Source: Acheta domesticus (lineage: Eukaryota > Arthropoda > Insecta > Orthoptera > Gryllidae). From it: a stretch of DNA of 64,000 nucleotides. Below are positions 11,161-23,284 of the stretch, piece after piece; position 1 is the stretch's first letter, and the number at the start of each line of letters is the position of its first letter. The translations under genes and the position numbers were made by a program. Below the pieces are notes generated by a model. It saw only the letters and a program-made list of their open reading frames with translations, made no database searches and had not been told where the DNA came from. The stretch is taken from positions 65,492,723 to 65,556,722 of the forward strand of contig JAHLJT010009419.1 of assembly GCA_031308135.1 (NCBI GenBank), given 5' to 3'.

Positions 11161-14100
11161 TATAAATTTCTGCCCTGAACCCTCATGTTCTTCATGAAAG
11201 AATAATACTTTTTGCCGCGATAATATGAAAAACGATAATTTGAATAACTATATTTCCCACTGAAATTCAGAAGACGTGCACAAATAATGAAGTTACATTT
11301 ATGTCCAGAAGCAAAACAAGGGACCATCTCAGCATTTGCTCAAGGATCAGGGAAACTGGACGAAAAACCTGATCGAGATGGGATCAGGTTGTTCACATAA
11401 TACTTAAGAAAGTAAACACTACTTTCCCAAATTTCTTTTTTGCATTTCACTAATAATATTTTATTTTTTAATGAATTATTATTTTTATTTTTCCTTCAGA
11501 ATTCCAATAATTGAAAGTAATATAATTGTCAAATAATAATTATTAATGTTATTACTTATGTGCGTTCTGTTATTCATTCGTGACCGCCGAAACGGATATG
11601 CCAAAACGAGAATAGTAAATAAGAGCAAATGTAATACTGCAAGCAGCATGTAATTCAGTCAATTTGATTTCTCAACTTACTCAGCTGGAGTTCAGGACAA
11701 TTTAGACATAAAATGGGCCCAATGCTGTTTGGAGACTTGCTTTAAACTGATAATTACACGTGACAAAATGGAGCACGCGAATTGGACAAAACACAAACTG
11801 TAGGTATGAGTTCTTTACGATCACGTGGTTCGAGAGAATAAATGAATGTATTGATAACCAAAAATTAACTAAGGAAGGAAAATCTGGATAATTAGTGAGA
11901 ACTTGCCTTATCTCGGCTGTTCAACTTGAAATTCCAAAGAATAGAATCCGGTACTCCGAGATGGAAAATGAGTGTTCTGGTCGCTGTCTCTGGTCAGGGG
12001 AGCAACTGGAAGAAATACGGAACTATAAAACTACACTGATGTCCACGTGCACGTGCAGGTCTGACCATGTCAACGATGAGTAGTTTGTTTTCAAAGTAAA
12101 TAAGGACTAACAATATTTATTTGCCTGTATTTTTACTTATTTACATACGAACCAGTTTTGCCTGTAGCATAACATTATTAATGCATACATTAGTAATATT
12201 TGCAGTTCAATGTGGATAAAATTGATGTTTTGTTAAAATACGGCATCTTGTCGCAGAATTAAGTAAAGTGCGTCACACAAAATTTACAATAGTTTTCTGC
12301 ATATTACGTACAAAGTTCAAATATGGCTAATTCGCCGAATATGCAGGCTATTTTCCACATTAGCCACACAGTTTAAATAAAGTTGTATGAATGTTAATAT
12401 ACATCATATCGGTCATCATCAGGGTAATATTTACATTAATCAGAAAGTGTTGGCTAAAGCAAGTTGTTCAAGTGTGAGACGTCTTGTGAGTTTGCGAGAA
12501 GTATTTTGGCATAAAAATGTTGAAAAGGTTGAAATTGAAAATTATGCGTTTCAAAATGTCAACGTTGTTTTATACTAATCGCATATGCTGAAGGTCGGAC
12601 CTTCGTCGTCCAACTTTAAACTGCGTATCGAAGCGCCAAATGAAGTATGCAGAGAGTTAAGTTAGGAAGGGTTACATTAGGTGATATCATCTAACTAGGA
12701 TTTTACCACTGACACAGTGAATCTCGAAACTAAATTATTTTCTCTTTGAAACCCTCCCACCAGCAAGCTGATACCTATTTATCATAAAATATCTGTTACG
12801 CCTCTTTACCGCAACGTACTTTATCTACCCTAGCCATCTCGCGTTCGCTAATGAGCACTTTATTCGGCTAAAGTTCGCCAATCTGAATTATACTTAATTT
12901 GCCTATTAGAACATATCAGACTTTATTTGATCGTATTTTTCCCTGAGGAAGGTCCGAGAGTGGGCGGCAAAAACTTTGTCATCTGGGCCATGAACGCGTT
13001 ATCTCCCGGACAGTCAAGTGGATACTGACTCACACCGTGTCTGAGACCGTAGGCTTCCGCGGAATAAGATGTGTCAAAGGAAAAGATGTGTCGAAGGTGT
13101 GTCAACTAGCCGCCTTTTGGACAAAATGTTTGAAGCCAGTTTGAGGCTAGTTCCTCGCTTATCCGTACGGTGCGCACGATCAAGTTGGGCATTTATGATG
13201 GCGTCTCGCAATTTAGTGGCTTCCACCAGAGGTTACAAAGCTATTAAATGGATCACCATCTTGTCCCAAAAATGCCCAAGTCGTTCGCAGCGCTTACATA
13301 GCGAGAACTGTGAGAACTAGCCTCACATTAGCTTCAGTTTTAGACCGGGAGTGAACCCACCTATATCTCTTACCCCGTGGTCTCAGAGGATATATCAGCG
13401 GAAGCCTCAGCTGTGACATCAGTAGTTGTCAGTTTAATTTTTGCGGGTTGGCTACCCTGACTAGCTGTTGACACTTAAATGTCGACCAGAGCCGTTTGGT
13501 GACGACACTAAGCTTTGTGCGAAACGCGACGTTGCGGGACTGAGAAGCCGACAGAGAACACTACTCATCCTGTTTCCCATGACGCATGAAATTTTTGGAA
13601 GTACCAGCACCTCCGCAGTATTCTCGAGGATGGAACAGCCAATAGAGATTCTGTTTTGGAGATGCCGAACCCAGAGTTATAGATTTTCTTTCTAGACTCT
13701 TTTCTTTTTTAGTTTTGATAAGATTGCCTTCAAAATAGATATTACGTTGTGTTTTTTAAAATATAGAAATTATTATGAGATCATGTAGCTTCAAAGTTGC
13801 GATGCACAGTTGATTACTAAGCGTAATCGATAGTGTAGAATCTACAGCACACTTTCAAATAAAATGAGGTAGTGTTTGCAATAAGATTAGAATGCATTTG
13901 AAGTTAACAAAATGCCGAGAAATGACCGTAAATTAATTGTAAAGCCCAATAATTTGCTTTAAATTTAAGTCCCTGATCATCGGACTCAATGCCGAACGAT
14001 TGGAGTAAAATTTATGCATGCATTTGGCATTTGGGATTAATCCGACTTTTGCCAGCTAGCGGAATTCCCAGACCTGGGGCTCGTTTTTATTTATTTTCCA

Positions 14101-14224
14101 CCCTTGGGCTTAAAAGAGTCATGTGGAAGGCCTAACTTATTGCCATCGCCGTACCTAGATTACTTGGTCTACCTGACCTCTTTCTTTCGTCACACAGCTC
14201 TAGAATGAGAGAACATTTCTATTA
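11161..14224. other. Unassigned spacer
   Basis: No gene or RNA is recognised. Two segments (about 12940-13080 and 13330-13440) share blocks such as GTCTGAGACC/GGTCTCAG and GGCTTCCGC and may be remnants of an interspersed repeat. The open frames at 13069-13320 and 13468-13695 show no domain. Confidence 0.4.
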
Positions 14225-14330
14225 GAAAGTTATAGCTTCATTTTTGCTCCTGCCAAGAATCGAACCCGACACCGCGTCATAGAACGCAAGGACACTATCA
14301 ATGAACCACCTGAGGGGAGTTAGTAAAATA
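14225..14330 (-). repeat. tRNA-derived SINE-like unit
   Basis: On the minus strand CTCAGGTGGTTCATTGATAG resembles an A-box region. GGGTTCGATTCTTGGC, about 40 bases later, is a good B box. It does not fold as an intact tRNA gene with a clean acceptor stem, so a tRNA-derived SINE head or tRNA pseudogene is the better reading. Confidence 0.5.
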
Positions 14331-14449
14331 TATACTATGCAAATATATTTATTACTTTCGCCAGTTGATATTTAGAACCCATTGCCAATATACTTATACA
14401 ATACAATGGCTTCTTTCACAAATAAGAGAATACTAACCCAATATGATTA

Positions 14450-15430
14450 TCATACTTCTGTTTCACTAGTTAACCTAGTGAAAATCTCCCAAAAGGACTG
14501 CGAATAGGAATAAATATCAGTTGAATTGGGCTGTAGCGTCATAAGAAGAAGGTCCATGAAGGCTTCTGCGATAAATAAGATACGTCCAATGAGGATTATC
14601 ATCTCTAAGAAATTCGTTTCCAACCACTTCTTTACAGTCTTTAAAATCCACAGTTTAAAAAGTTCCACATTTGTATAAACATGAGCAACTTGATTTAGAG
14701 TGTTTGCTGCTTAGCTTCGCGTGAAATGTAGGAGAAGGTCATGGACCGGCACCCAGACGGTCGAGAGCATGTGGACTAGTTGACCAGTGAAAATGTCCAA
14801 GCAGTACGTAAAATACGATGTCAATTTTTGCCGAGACCGAATTTTGTAATCGGTTGTAATGTTGTGGGAAGAAGGCCCATGAAAGAATCTGCCATAAATA
14901 AGACACATCCAATAAGTATCGTCCTTTTTGATTTTTTTTTGCAATGAGTGCATTAGTTAAAATACAGAGTTTAAAAAGTTTCACACTTGTGTAAAACATG
15001 AGCAACTCTGTATCGCCTGTTCATCATCGTGTAAAATATGGGTGAAAGAGGCCAGTTAACAGCGCCAAGACCGTCGAGAGCAGTGGAGTTGTCGTTTCAA
15101 TGAAAATCTCCCAGTAGAACTACAAAATGCAATCAATGTCAGGCCAAAATGCGAATTGAACTGTCGCGTCATGGGAAGAAGACCCATGAAGGATAATAAT
15201 CTCGTTAAAATACGATTGCAATGAGTGTACTTCACTGCTTGAGTCGAAGAAGTTGAAGAAGTTTGTAAAACACGCGCAAATCTATTTGAAGTATCGCCAG
15301 TTCATCTTAGTGTGAAATGTAGGTGAAGGTCACGGCGCGGCGGCCAGCCCGTCGCGTGGAGGGCAAGTGGAGTGGTTGGCCGAGAGAAACCCTCCCGGGC
15401 GGAGAAACTGCAGCGGGGATAGAGTTCCCT
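14450..15430. repeat. Degenerate tandem array, about three units of 280-325 bp
   Basis: The anchor GAAGAAGRYCCATGAA occurs at 14545, 14868 and 15175 (spacing 323 and 307). A second anchor, GTGAAATGTAGGWGAAGG or a close variant, occurs near 14722, 15031 and 15312, and TTTAAAAAGTTYCACAYTTGT appears in the first two units. The last unit grades into a GC-rich block. The minus-strand peptides at 14450-14668 and 14739-15005 resemble each other only because they are read from the repeat. Confidence 0.8.
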
Positions 15431-15660
15431 GGCGCCCGGTGGCATCCGCGCGGAACGACCGCGAAAAGCTCCGAAAGCGGACGCCGCCGCGACCGGTCGC
15501 CACCCGATCGCCGGAGGGACGAGTTGAGGGAGGAGGGCGTCTGGCCGGGGCGGGTGACACGCGACCCGCGGGCGGCGACGGGAGGACTTTCCTTAGGGCA
15601 GGGCGCGGGACATTTTTTTTTTAGCAACGAGGTGGTTTGGGGGCATAGGAGCGCTGTCAC
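15310..15660. other. GC-rich, CpG-rich block
   Basis: About 350 bp of strongly GC-rich sequence stands out from the AT-rich surroundings. Several frames on both strands are open (for example 15307-15660 minus and 15323-15664 plus), as expected from composition alone. They are mutually overlapping and show no domain. It could be a CpG island or simply a GC-rich variant of the neighbouring repeat. Confidence 0.5.
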
Positions 15661-16170
15661 GTGATGTCAGAACTGAAGAAACAGTCACTTTCTGTAACTC
15701 TCTTCCCTCCATCTCTCTTCTTCCTTTCACCTCTCGTCCAGCTCTTCCTCTTCCTCTCCATTATTTCGTTCCGTCACTCCATCTCCCTCCCTCCATCTCC
15801 TTTTTTTCTCTTCTTCTATTATTCTCATAAGGTTTTTCATTGGGGCAGGGCACGATATTTTTTTTTAGCAACAAAGTGTTTTGGGGGCTGAGGAGCGCTG
15901 TGACGTGCTGTCAAAACTGAAGAAACAGTCACTTTTGCTACCTCTCTTATCTCCATCTGTCTTCTTCCTTTCACCTCTCATCCACCTCTTCCTCTCCCTC
16001 TCCATCTATTTCGTTTCGTCACTCCATCTATCTCCCTCCATCTCCTTTTTTCTTTCCTTCTATCATTCTCAATTCTCATAAGGACTTTCCTTGGGGGAGG
16101 ACACGGGTTTCTTCAGCATCGTGGTGGTACTGGGGCGAGGGAGTGCTGTAGCGTGAAATTTCTTGTAAAG
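15584..16170. repeat. Tandem repeat, 2.3 units of about 249 bp, pyrimidine-rich
   Basis: Units start at 15584, 15831 and 16082 with GGACTTTCCTTRGGG or a close variant (spacing 247 and 251). Each continues through GGGCAGGGCRCG, a T run, AGCAACRARGTG, GAGCGCTGT, CTGAAGAAACAGTCACTTT and then a long CT-rich tail with CTCTCTTC-type blocks. The third unit is partial. The plus-strand peptides (15661-15891, 15881-16081) are readings of the polypyrimidine tail. Confidence 0.85.
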
Positions 16171-17317
16171 GACACTAAAATTCTGCCATGTGCATGGGGG
16201 TTCATCTTTCCAAAAGTGTGAGAATCTCTAGCGTAGGAAGTAACTACTCCGCATTAAGTTTTGTATCAAACGGGACCGTACCGTAATCATGGAAATTAGG
16301 TCGTTTTGCACAGATTGTCACTGATAGAATTCTTAAATCTTGATCGTTAATACTTCACACGTGAATAGTCGTGTTAATGTAACTGGACTGGTACGCAACC
16401 TGTGTTCTTTTGAGTCCCCAACTGAAATTTCAAGACCAGAATGTGCTATGTTCAAATACCAACGAATGCGAGTTATTTGATATGTGCTACTAAATAACTA
16501 GATCGACACCAAACACTGAATGAAAATTTTCGAGGCCGAATCTTCTGATCGGTTGCTTCAATGGTTTTCTCTTCATAAATCCCAAGCGAACGCCAGAGCA
16601 ACATCCTACACAACAGACGTAACCCGTTTTTTTTCCTATCCTGTCTCCACGTACCTTCTTAGAGCCAGTTGTGTGTGTTTGTCACTTCCTCCTTGATCTA
16701 GAAAATCTGCGACAGTGTCGGAGATCCAAGATGTAATGTTACGATACCCTCCAAAGGGAAAATTAGAGCTAACTATTGTGGATTGCAGTTAGTAGTAAAA
16801 TAAATTTTTGACACTTGAATTACACAATTTTCATTGCAAAATCAGAATTTGGAATATTACTCTGAGTGAAATTTCAGTTTCATCCGGTCTTACCAGGAAG
16901 AAAAGAAAGCAATGGATTTATTCACGTATAAAATATCAAAATAAATAATGTACAACATGTGTAGAGGGCTTGAAACTGCGTGTGTGGGTGTGAAGACAAT
17001 TTCTTTCGCCAACGTTTCCCAATTTCTTTTATATCTTGGTACCATAATCTTTCGCTCATCACATGGCTACCCTTGACGAAACACCTGTGTTTGAAAAGTG
17101 TAAAGGCGCGCCGCCACGCTCCCAATTAGAAACCACTTGTCCATCTCTCTTCGATGTTAACATAATAATAGTTAACACTGATTTATTTACAAGCTATAAA
17201 GAGAAGTGTGGGACAGAGAAAAATATCGTTAAAATTTGCTTTTCCGTTACCTTAACCTGTTGCTTTTCATTGTTGCTTCAAATTGAAAGTATGTTCATCA
17301 GAAAGTGTAATATTATT
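16171..17317. other. Unassigned spacer
   Basis: No gene is recognised. The opposed open frames at 16922-17125 and 17063-17338 overlap and have no domain. Confidence 0.4.
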
Positions 17318-17430
17318 TTTTTATTTGATTTGGTTTGATTTATTTTGTCAAAAACAATGAAAACTGTATATGCCGCATGGGGGAGAAAATTATTTGCGCA
17401 CGTTTTCTTAAGTTCCAAAATCACTTCTCA
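17318..17430 (-). repeat. Second copy of the 10.93-kb LINE-tail-like repeat
   Basis: After a T/TTTGATT-rich start, TTTTGTCAAAAACA, GAAAACTGTATATG and GGGGGAGAAAATTATTTGCG follow in the same order as at 10930-11050. This indicates a dispersed family. Confidence 0.5.
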
Positions 17431-18445
17431 ACATTTTAACTATAAGTACGATATATTTGTACAGTGAAGTATATGTCTGAGAAATGTTCGTGGTTCTATA
17501 GAAACAAGTACAACCCAGTTTGGGCCTTGGCCTGTCATAATTCTTCGACCGGCCGAAAGAACAGGAATAAGGCACGAAGAAAAAGAAAATATCTCATGTG
17601 GTCGGTGGCCCGTTGTTTAATTATAATCTAACATTCTTCTGGAATTAATCGGAGAAGTAAAAGTAAAGTTTCCGATTAAAGTTACCGAACAACAAATTTT
17701 AGGGAGTGGTACACTTAGACCCAGCTAATGAACGAATATCCAAAATCCGCCACCGCAAGTAAACTGCTCACAAGATATTCGAGAATAAACAAAGATTTTA
17801 TTTTCATAGTTGTTAATAATGATGTCTAATTCTTCGAGTATGTAAATTTCTCTAATGTTCGTCCTCCAAAGTTAACCTCCTTTTCAAAGTGCAATCATCA
17901 AAAAGTAGGAGAAATGTGTATGGAGGTTAAAGACAAATCTTCTCTCTGCGCCTGATTTATTCTCAACTGGACACCGCAAATCCTTCCGGAGCAGGAGCGC
18001 TAATCCAGGAACTGCGCTACCAGAAGCACAGCCGCCGGAAGTCGCCTGGCGCCCGCTGCATCCGGTGCCCGGAGGAAGGGAGGCACCGGAACGAACGTCT
18101 TCCGAGGAGGAACGGGTCCGAGCAGGACAGGACACGATCCATCCAACTGGGTCCACAAACTTCGACGGAAATTTCACGCTTGAGGATGTTGCGTAGTACC
18201 GGTAACGCAGTTTTGTAAGACTACTTAAAAAGTACATCGATAACCCCATAGTATGTAAATAAGTAATGATAACTTCAATACCGTATTATTTTTATTCATT
18301 ATTTAAAATCTAAAAAAATATATTTCCTGGGTAGATTTATAACTTATGGCAACAATTTCTTTCTTGCGACCAGAAGACAAGGTACATTAGCGGATGAAAG
18401 TGTACGAAACGAACTTTTGAATGAAATCATTAAATGTTTAAATCA
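17431..18445. other. Unassigned spacer with a GC-rich patch
   Basis: No gene is recognised. A GC-rich patch spans about 17950-18180; the minus-strand frame through it (17884-18249) has no domain. Confidence 0.4.
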
Positions 18446-18463
18446 TTTATTATTATTATTATT
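18446..18463. repeat. (TTA)n microsatellite, 3' flank of R4/Dong-like LINE
   Basis: Six TTA-type units abut the 3' end of the minus-strand LINE. A second TTA run (22637-22661) abuts its 5' end. Confidence 0.85.
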
Positions 18464-21400
18464 CCTCTAAATCACGACTTTAGATGTTATGTGTCGGCTG
18501 AATATAAAATCTACTCCAGGTTGCAACCAGCTACCTAAGGAGCAGATCTAGGGACTGTCGGTGCCTCTACAATACTTTGCGCAAAATGTGGGCTGTTCCA
18601 AATAAAGCAATTTCTTGCATTTCCCAGTCTTTTGGATTACCTGGGAGTTTAGACAAGTTCTTACACAAATTTTGCGGAACAAATCCCAGAGCTCCGATAA
18701 CTATCGGGACGACCTGTGCTTTTACGCCCCACATTCGGCTGATCTCGATTTCCAAACTCTTGTATTTAAGACGTTTCTCTGCCTCCTTGGTAACGACGTT
18801 TTGATCGCAAGGTACAGCAACATCGATAAGTAAACACGATTTGTTCTCCAAATCCCGAATGACTATATCCGGTTTGTTTGCTGCTATCGTGCGATCAGTT
18901 TGAATTTGTTGGTCGTACAATATCGTGCACAATCCAACAGACGTCACCGGTTTCGGTGAGTGTTCGTACCACTTGGGGCATGTGTTCGGAACTTTGAGGG
19001 CGGTACAGATTTATCAGTGGAGGTAGCTACACACCCTGTCGTGTCTTTTCAAGTATTCTGTCTTTGCTAGGATTGGAGAAGCTGAGACAATATGATCGAT
19101 GGTTTCTACGTATTCCTGACAAATGCGGCATTTATCATCTTGGGAAATTTTGAGAACCGCTTTATCATAATGTCGTGTTCTCAACGCCTGATCTTGGGCA
19201 GCTATTACAAGTGCTTCCGATTCTGGTTTCATTCTTCCCCTTTTAAGCCATATAAATGATTGATCTTTATTGATCTGCACCTTGTCCATTCTTTTTAGAT
19301 ATTGTCCGTGGAGTGGTTTGTCTCTCCACGATTTCTTTAACATTTTCTGTGTCTCAAATTTCATGTTAAGTAGCATCAGAAGTTCAGTGTCTCTGTCATT
19401 CTGGTTGTCTTGCATAGTCTTGTTCGCAATGCTTCTTGCTACACTTCCAATGCCTCTGTTTCCCATTCTTCGGTCAGATTTCATGACCTGCCTCATTAGT
19501 GGGTCATCTTGATGGCAGACTACATACTTTCCCATCACGGTTATTGCATTGTGCCAGGAGGCTTCAATTTGTCTGAGGCCTCTTCCTCCTTCCTTACGTG
19601 ACACATAAAGTCTATGTACATCAGCTCGGGGGTGGGCAACATGATGCATTGTAAGCAATTTTCTGGTTTTTCGATCCATGATGCGAATTTCCTGTTCAGT
19701 CCAGTCTACTAGTCCGAAACTGTATTCGGCTACAGGCACCGCCAAACTACCTATTGCTGATATTTTATTCCTTGAGTTCAGAGCGGACTGCAGGACAAGT
19801 CTCACTCGTCTATAATACTCCCTGCGAATTCTCTCTTTCATTGTGTCGTTCAAGATCGTCTCACATTCTTCAATGCCCAGATATTTGTAAGTTTTACCTG
19901 GCTCAAGATCTTGAATCACAGTGTGTCTATCAACTTCAATGTTCTCGGACGTGGTCATTTTACCTCTTTTTAAGTTGGCTTTTGCACACTTGTCAAGACC
20001 AAACTTCATGCAGATGTCATTGCTAAAATCATTGATGACAGACAGCATTTGGGAGAGAATTGCTTCATTCTTAGCAAAAACTTTAAGATCATCCATGTAA
20101 AATAAATGTGATACAGGCATTTCATCACCATGGAGCTTGTAACCAAAGTCAGTGTGCGACAGCTGTCTTGATAGAGGAATCAAACTAATGCAAAATAGCA
20201 GAGGGGATAGTGAATCTCCTTGAAAAATTCCTCTGTTATTCTGAATACTTCTGGTTTCTACTAGTCCCTTTCCGCTGTGAATTAGTAACCTAGTGCTCCA
20301 CGACTTCATACTAGCCTTGCAAAACTCAACAAGTCTAGGATGAAATCGATAGATTTCCAGGGTCTTCAAAATCCAATCATGTGGTACACTGTCAAAGGCC
20401 TTCTGGTAGTCAATTCAAGCCATGCTTAAATTACGTTTTCGTTTCTTTACATCATTCAAAATTATTTTCTTGAGAAGCAAGATTTCCTTACAGCCATAGG
20501 AACCTTTACGACATCCTTTCTGTTCAGCTGGCAACAGATGGTTCTTCTCTAGGTGCCTATACAATGGCTGCACTTATAAGTTTGTACATTACTGGCAAGC
20601 AAGTAATTGGCCTGTAGTTCTTCGCCAAAGAGCTGTCTCCTCCTTTGGGTAGCAAATACGTAATGCCACGAGTGAGCCATTTGGGGAGTTCGTTAGGGTT
20701 TTCTAAAATTTTATTAACAGCCTTTGCTAGATGCGAATGTAGTGCTGTTAATTTCTTAATCCAATAAATCTGGATCTTATCAACCCCAGGGGATTTCCAG
20801 TTTCCCATGTTCTTAATTGTTTGGCATAGGTCCTCTTTCGAGAATCCTTGAACATGGTCCACTGTTTCCACGAGTCCATTGGCAGCATCAACTTCAGATT
20901 GGAGCCACGATGCGTCTTTGTTGTATAATCTGGTTTCCTCCCAGATTCCTGACCAAAATGTTTCGACGTCATCTTTTGAAGGAGGGGCAGCATTGCCATT
21001 CGGTTTTTCAGTCAGACTGCGATAGAATCTCTTCGCGTCTGTTTTAAACAACCGGTTCTGTACACGGAAATCGATTCTACGTTTGTACCGTCTTATTCGT
21101 TGAGCCCATGCTTGGATTTTTTCTTTTAGCTTTTCAGCTACCATTAGCCTTGTTGTGTCATTGTCAATTAGGTATTGTTGTTCAACATGGAGTATTTTTT
21201 GTTGAGCTTTGTACGTGTGGTTTGACTTAGAAGATGCCTCGGCTAGGAGTGATATTTCACGCCGTGTTTCGACTATCCGTTTCATAATTCTTTTCATCCA
21301 CGGAGGTACGGAGCTTTTTACTCTGTCTGGCTGTCGGCCATCGGTGTTCTTGGCTGGTCCCAAGATTATCTGAGATACTAGATATCCAGTTGCATACACG

Positions 21401-22636
21401 ATGTGATTGATTTCAGGAATATCTAGATCTCTACTTGAGGTCTGTACAACCTCATTTAAGACAGAATTCGCTGTTTCTATCACTCTCTTAGCTTTAGCAT
21501 TTTCGTAAATTCTCCTAAACGGTGCACGAGATTCGAATCAAAGCAGACGAACTCGTTCTATCTCGCGTCGGAGGAGGTCCCGTATCATGTCCTTATCGTG
21601 TGACTCGTGGCCAGATGAATTTTCACCACTGACGGATGTTTCATTTGGAAGAGATGAACCTTGAAGTGGATCATCGTTTTCAGGGACATTAGATGGATCT
21701 AAATGTTCGTCATGTGGATGGTTTGATTGATGGACATACTCTGCGTTTCTCTGGATGTCTGCAAGTTGTTCTGCTGTGAATTTTTCACTGCTGAGTATGT
21801 ATCGTCTTTGACTGGCAAGCTTCTTTGAGTCTAGGGTAGGTCTCATATCTGGGTTCCGCTCTCTCCATATCTTAAAAACTTCTATTTCTGAGCCCCCATT
21901 TTTCGCTTTTACATAGTAAAAGCACCACATCACCTCCATTAATTCATCCCGGGTCCATCTCTGACGATGGCTACGAGCTACTGCCGGCTCTGGGTCCCTG
22001 GGACTAACATCCGTGGGATGGCCAGATGTCGACAAGGACATTAGCTCGTTTCCTGAGCAGGTATGGGACATTGGTAGAACAAGGCACGTTAAGGTTCATT
22101 ACATTGCTTGTTCTATCCATTTTGCTCATTGGTTTCAAGTGAAGATTCGCAGGTAGCAAGTTCGAGTTCGCAGATCACACTTAACATTTGGGTTGTTTCC
22201 TGCGATCCGTTACTGCGACCCATAGTGGCCTCGGGGCATCCCCCGCAGGGTCCAGCATGGGGTTCCTCCGATCGCCAGTCGGCATTACTAAACCCTAAGG
22301 GATTTTCACTGACTGCTGAAGGCAGCCTCCTTCGCTGGTTAATGCAAGGTTCGGGCCTCCACTCTAATCAGTGGCCTGGTGTGCCAATCCAGTTTCTCTC
22401 CTGTTCCCTCCATGGGCCGATAACAGGAAGTCCAAAGGTTCATGACCCTCCCCTCTCTACTTACTTCCCACTCTCCTCAAAATGGAGTACTTCTTCGTCG
22501 GACCCCTCACCTTCAACCTATTCAGCAAGGGAGACCCTGCCAGTAGCTAGGCTACCACTGACATAGCTCTCAGGCTCATAGGGGTACTCAAGCTCCACCA
22601 CCAACTCCAAGGTCGTGTACTCCCTAGGTGGAGTTG
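18464..22636 (-). mobile_element. Restriction-like-endonuclease LINE (R4/Dong-like) inserted in a (TTA)n microsatellite
   Basis: This is a minus-strand element of about 4.17 kb with a 5' UTR of about 565 bp, a single long ORF (22071 to 18567, broken) and a short 3' UTR. Both ends abut TTA repeats, so the target was a TAA/TTA microsatellite. It lacks an APE-type endonuclease. The C-terminal K-P-D then D motif is that of the restriction-like endonuclease found in R2, R4, NeSL and related LINEs. Dong of Bombyx is an R4-clade element known to insert in TAA repeats, so the family assignment is plausible, but it has not been tested by phylogeny. Confidence 0.82.
18567..22071 (-). pseudogene. Single ORF of R4/Dong-like LINE: Myb-like, RT and restriction-like endonuclease (inactivated)
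   Basis: Starting from the ATG at 22071 the product would be near 1,170 residues, normal for this class. The N terminus has a Trp-containing Myb/SANT-like segment (RQRWTRDELMEVMW, IWRERNPDMRPT) expected to contact target DNA. The RT follows: NYRPITCLPVMYKL near 20600, IDYQKAFDSVPHDW near 20390, GDSLSPLLFC near 20200 and YMDD at 20088-20099. A zinc knuckle CRICQEYVETIDHIV lies near 19100 with Ser replacing the last Cys. The endonuclease KPD is at 18867-18875, with the following D in LIDVAVPCD. Lesions are an in-frame TGA at 21538-21540, a frameshift near 20560-20580, TGA near 20416 where Trp is expected, and adjacent TGA and TAA at about 19011-19016. It is not functional. Confidence 0.85.
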
Positions 22637-22661
22637 TTATTATTATTATTATTATTATTAT
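22637..22661. repeat. (TTA)n microsatellite, 5' flank of R4/Dong-like LINE
   Basis: About eight TTA units directly follow the element's 5' terminus (CCCTAGGTGGAGTTG on the plus strand). Interrupted TTATTATTA continues to 22675. Confidence 0.88.
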
Positions 22662-23284
22662 GGTTGTTATTATTACGCCTCTTCCATAACATTTATTATA
22701 ATACTACAATATGTGGTAATTTAACTATTTTTTAAAAATCAATATAACTATGGGAAATATGATTCTAATAGCATTGTTCCGGTGATTAAATCTCTTATTA
22801 TCCTCAAGATAATTTTATTAAAAAATGTATGCATTCTAATGTAACTTTTCAACTACATTTTCCTTTAAGGTCGTTTTCCATCGTACGATTTAATTTTATT
22901 CTTATATTCTTGCCACTTCTTTCAGTTCATTTAAATATTGGACAATCTGCATTCTTTTCATTTTTGCTGCATTTTATTTTGTGCCCTCCATTATTCTAAA
23001 TCGGTCGTAAATTTCATTCACTGAATAGTGCCTTTCAATAACATGGCTCAAATCATTTGGTGAATTCTTAAATGTGCATTAAAGTTTTCTCGGTGACAGC
23101 ATTGAAAAAAGATATCCTAAAGCAATGAACTGCCCGCATTTCTGGAAAAAATAATGTAAAGCCAAATAATGTATGGGTTATAATGTATGGGTAAAATGGG
23201 TTATAAAAAACAGAAAATGGAAAATGTATATTATTATTTCAGATGTTGCGAGGGAGTGCCAGTGAGTGATTTAGCTACACAGTC
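22662..23284. other. Unassigned AT-rich spacer
   Basis: I see no gene, RNA or clear repeat here, apart from the residual TTA units at the left edge and a short duplicated ATAATGTATGGGT near 23165-23190. Confidence 0.45.

Noticed and set aside
12940..13080. Hammerhead ribozyme or Penelope-type motif (CCTGAGGAAGGTCCGAGAG...)
   Set aside because: The conserved CTGATGA and CGAAAC core bases of a hammerhead are not present.
14450..15005. Two similar minus-strand peptides as a duplicated small gene
   Set aside because: The similarity follows the underlying non-coding tandem repeat; starts and stops are not conserved between units.
18567..22071. A host reverse-transcriptase-like gene
   Set aside because: Multiple stops, a frameshift, a restriction-like endonuclease domain and microsatellite flanks show it is a decayed LINE.
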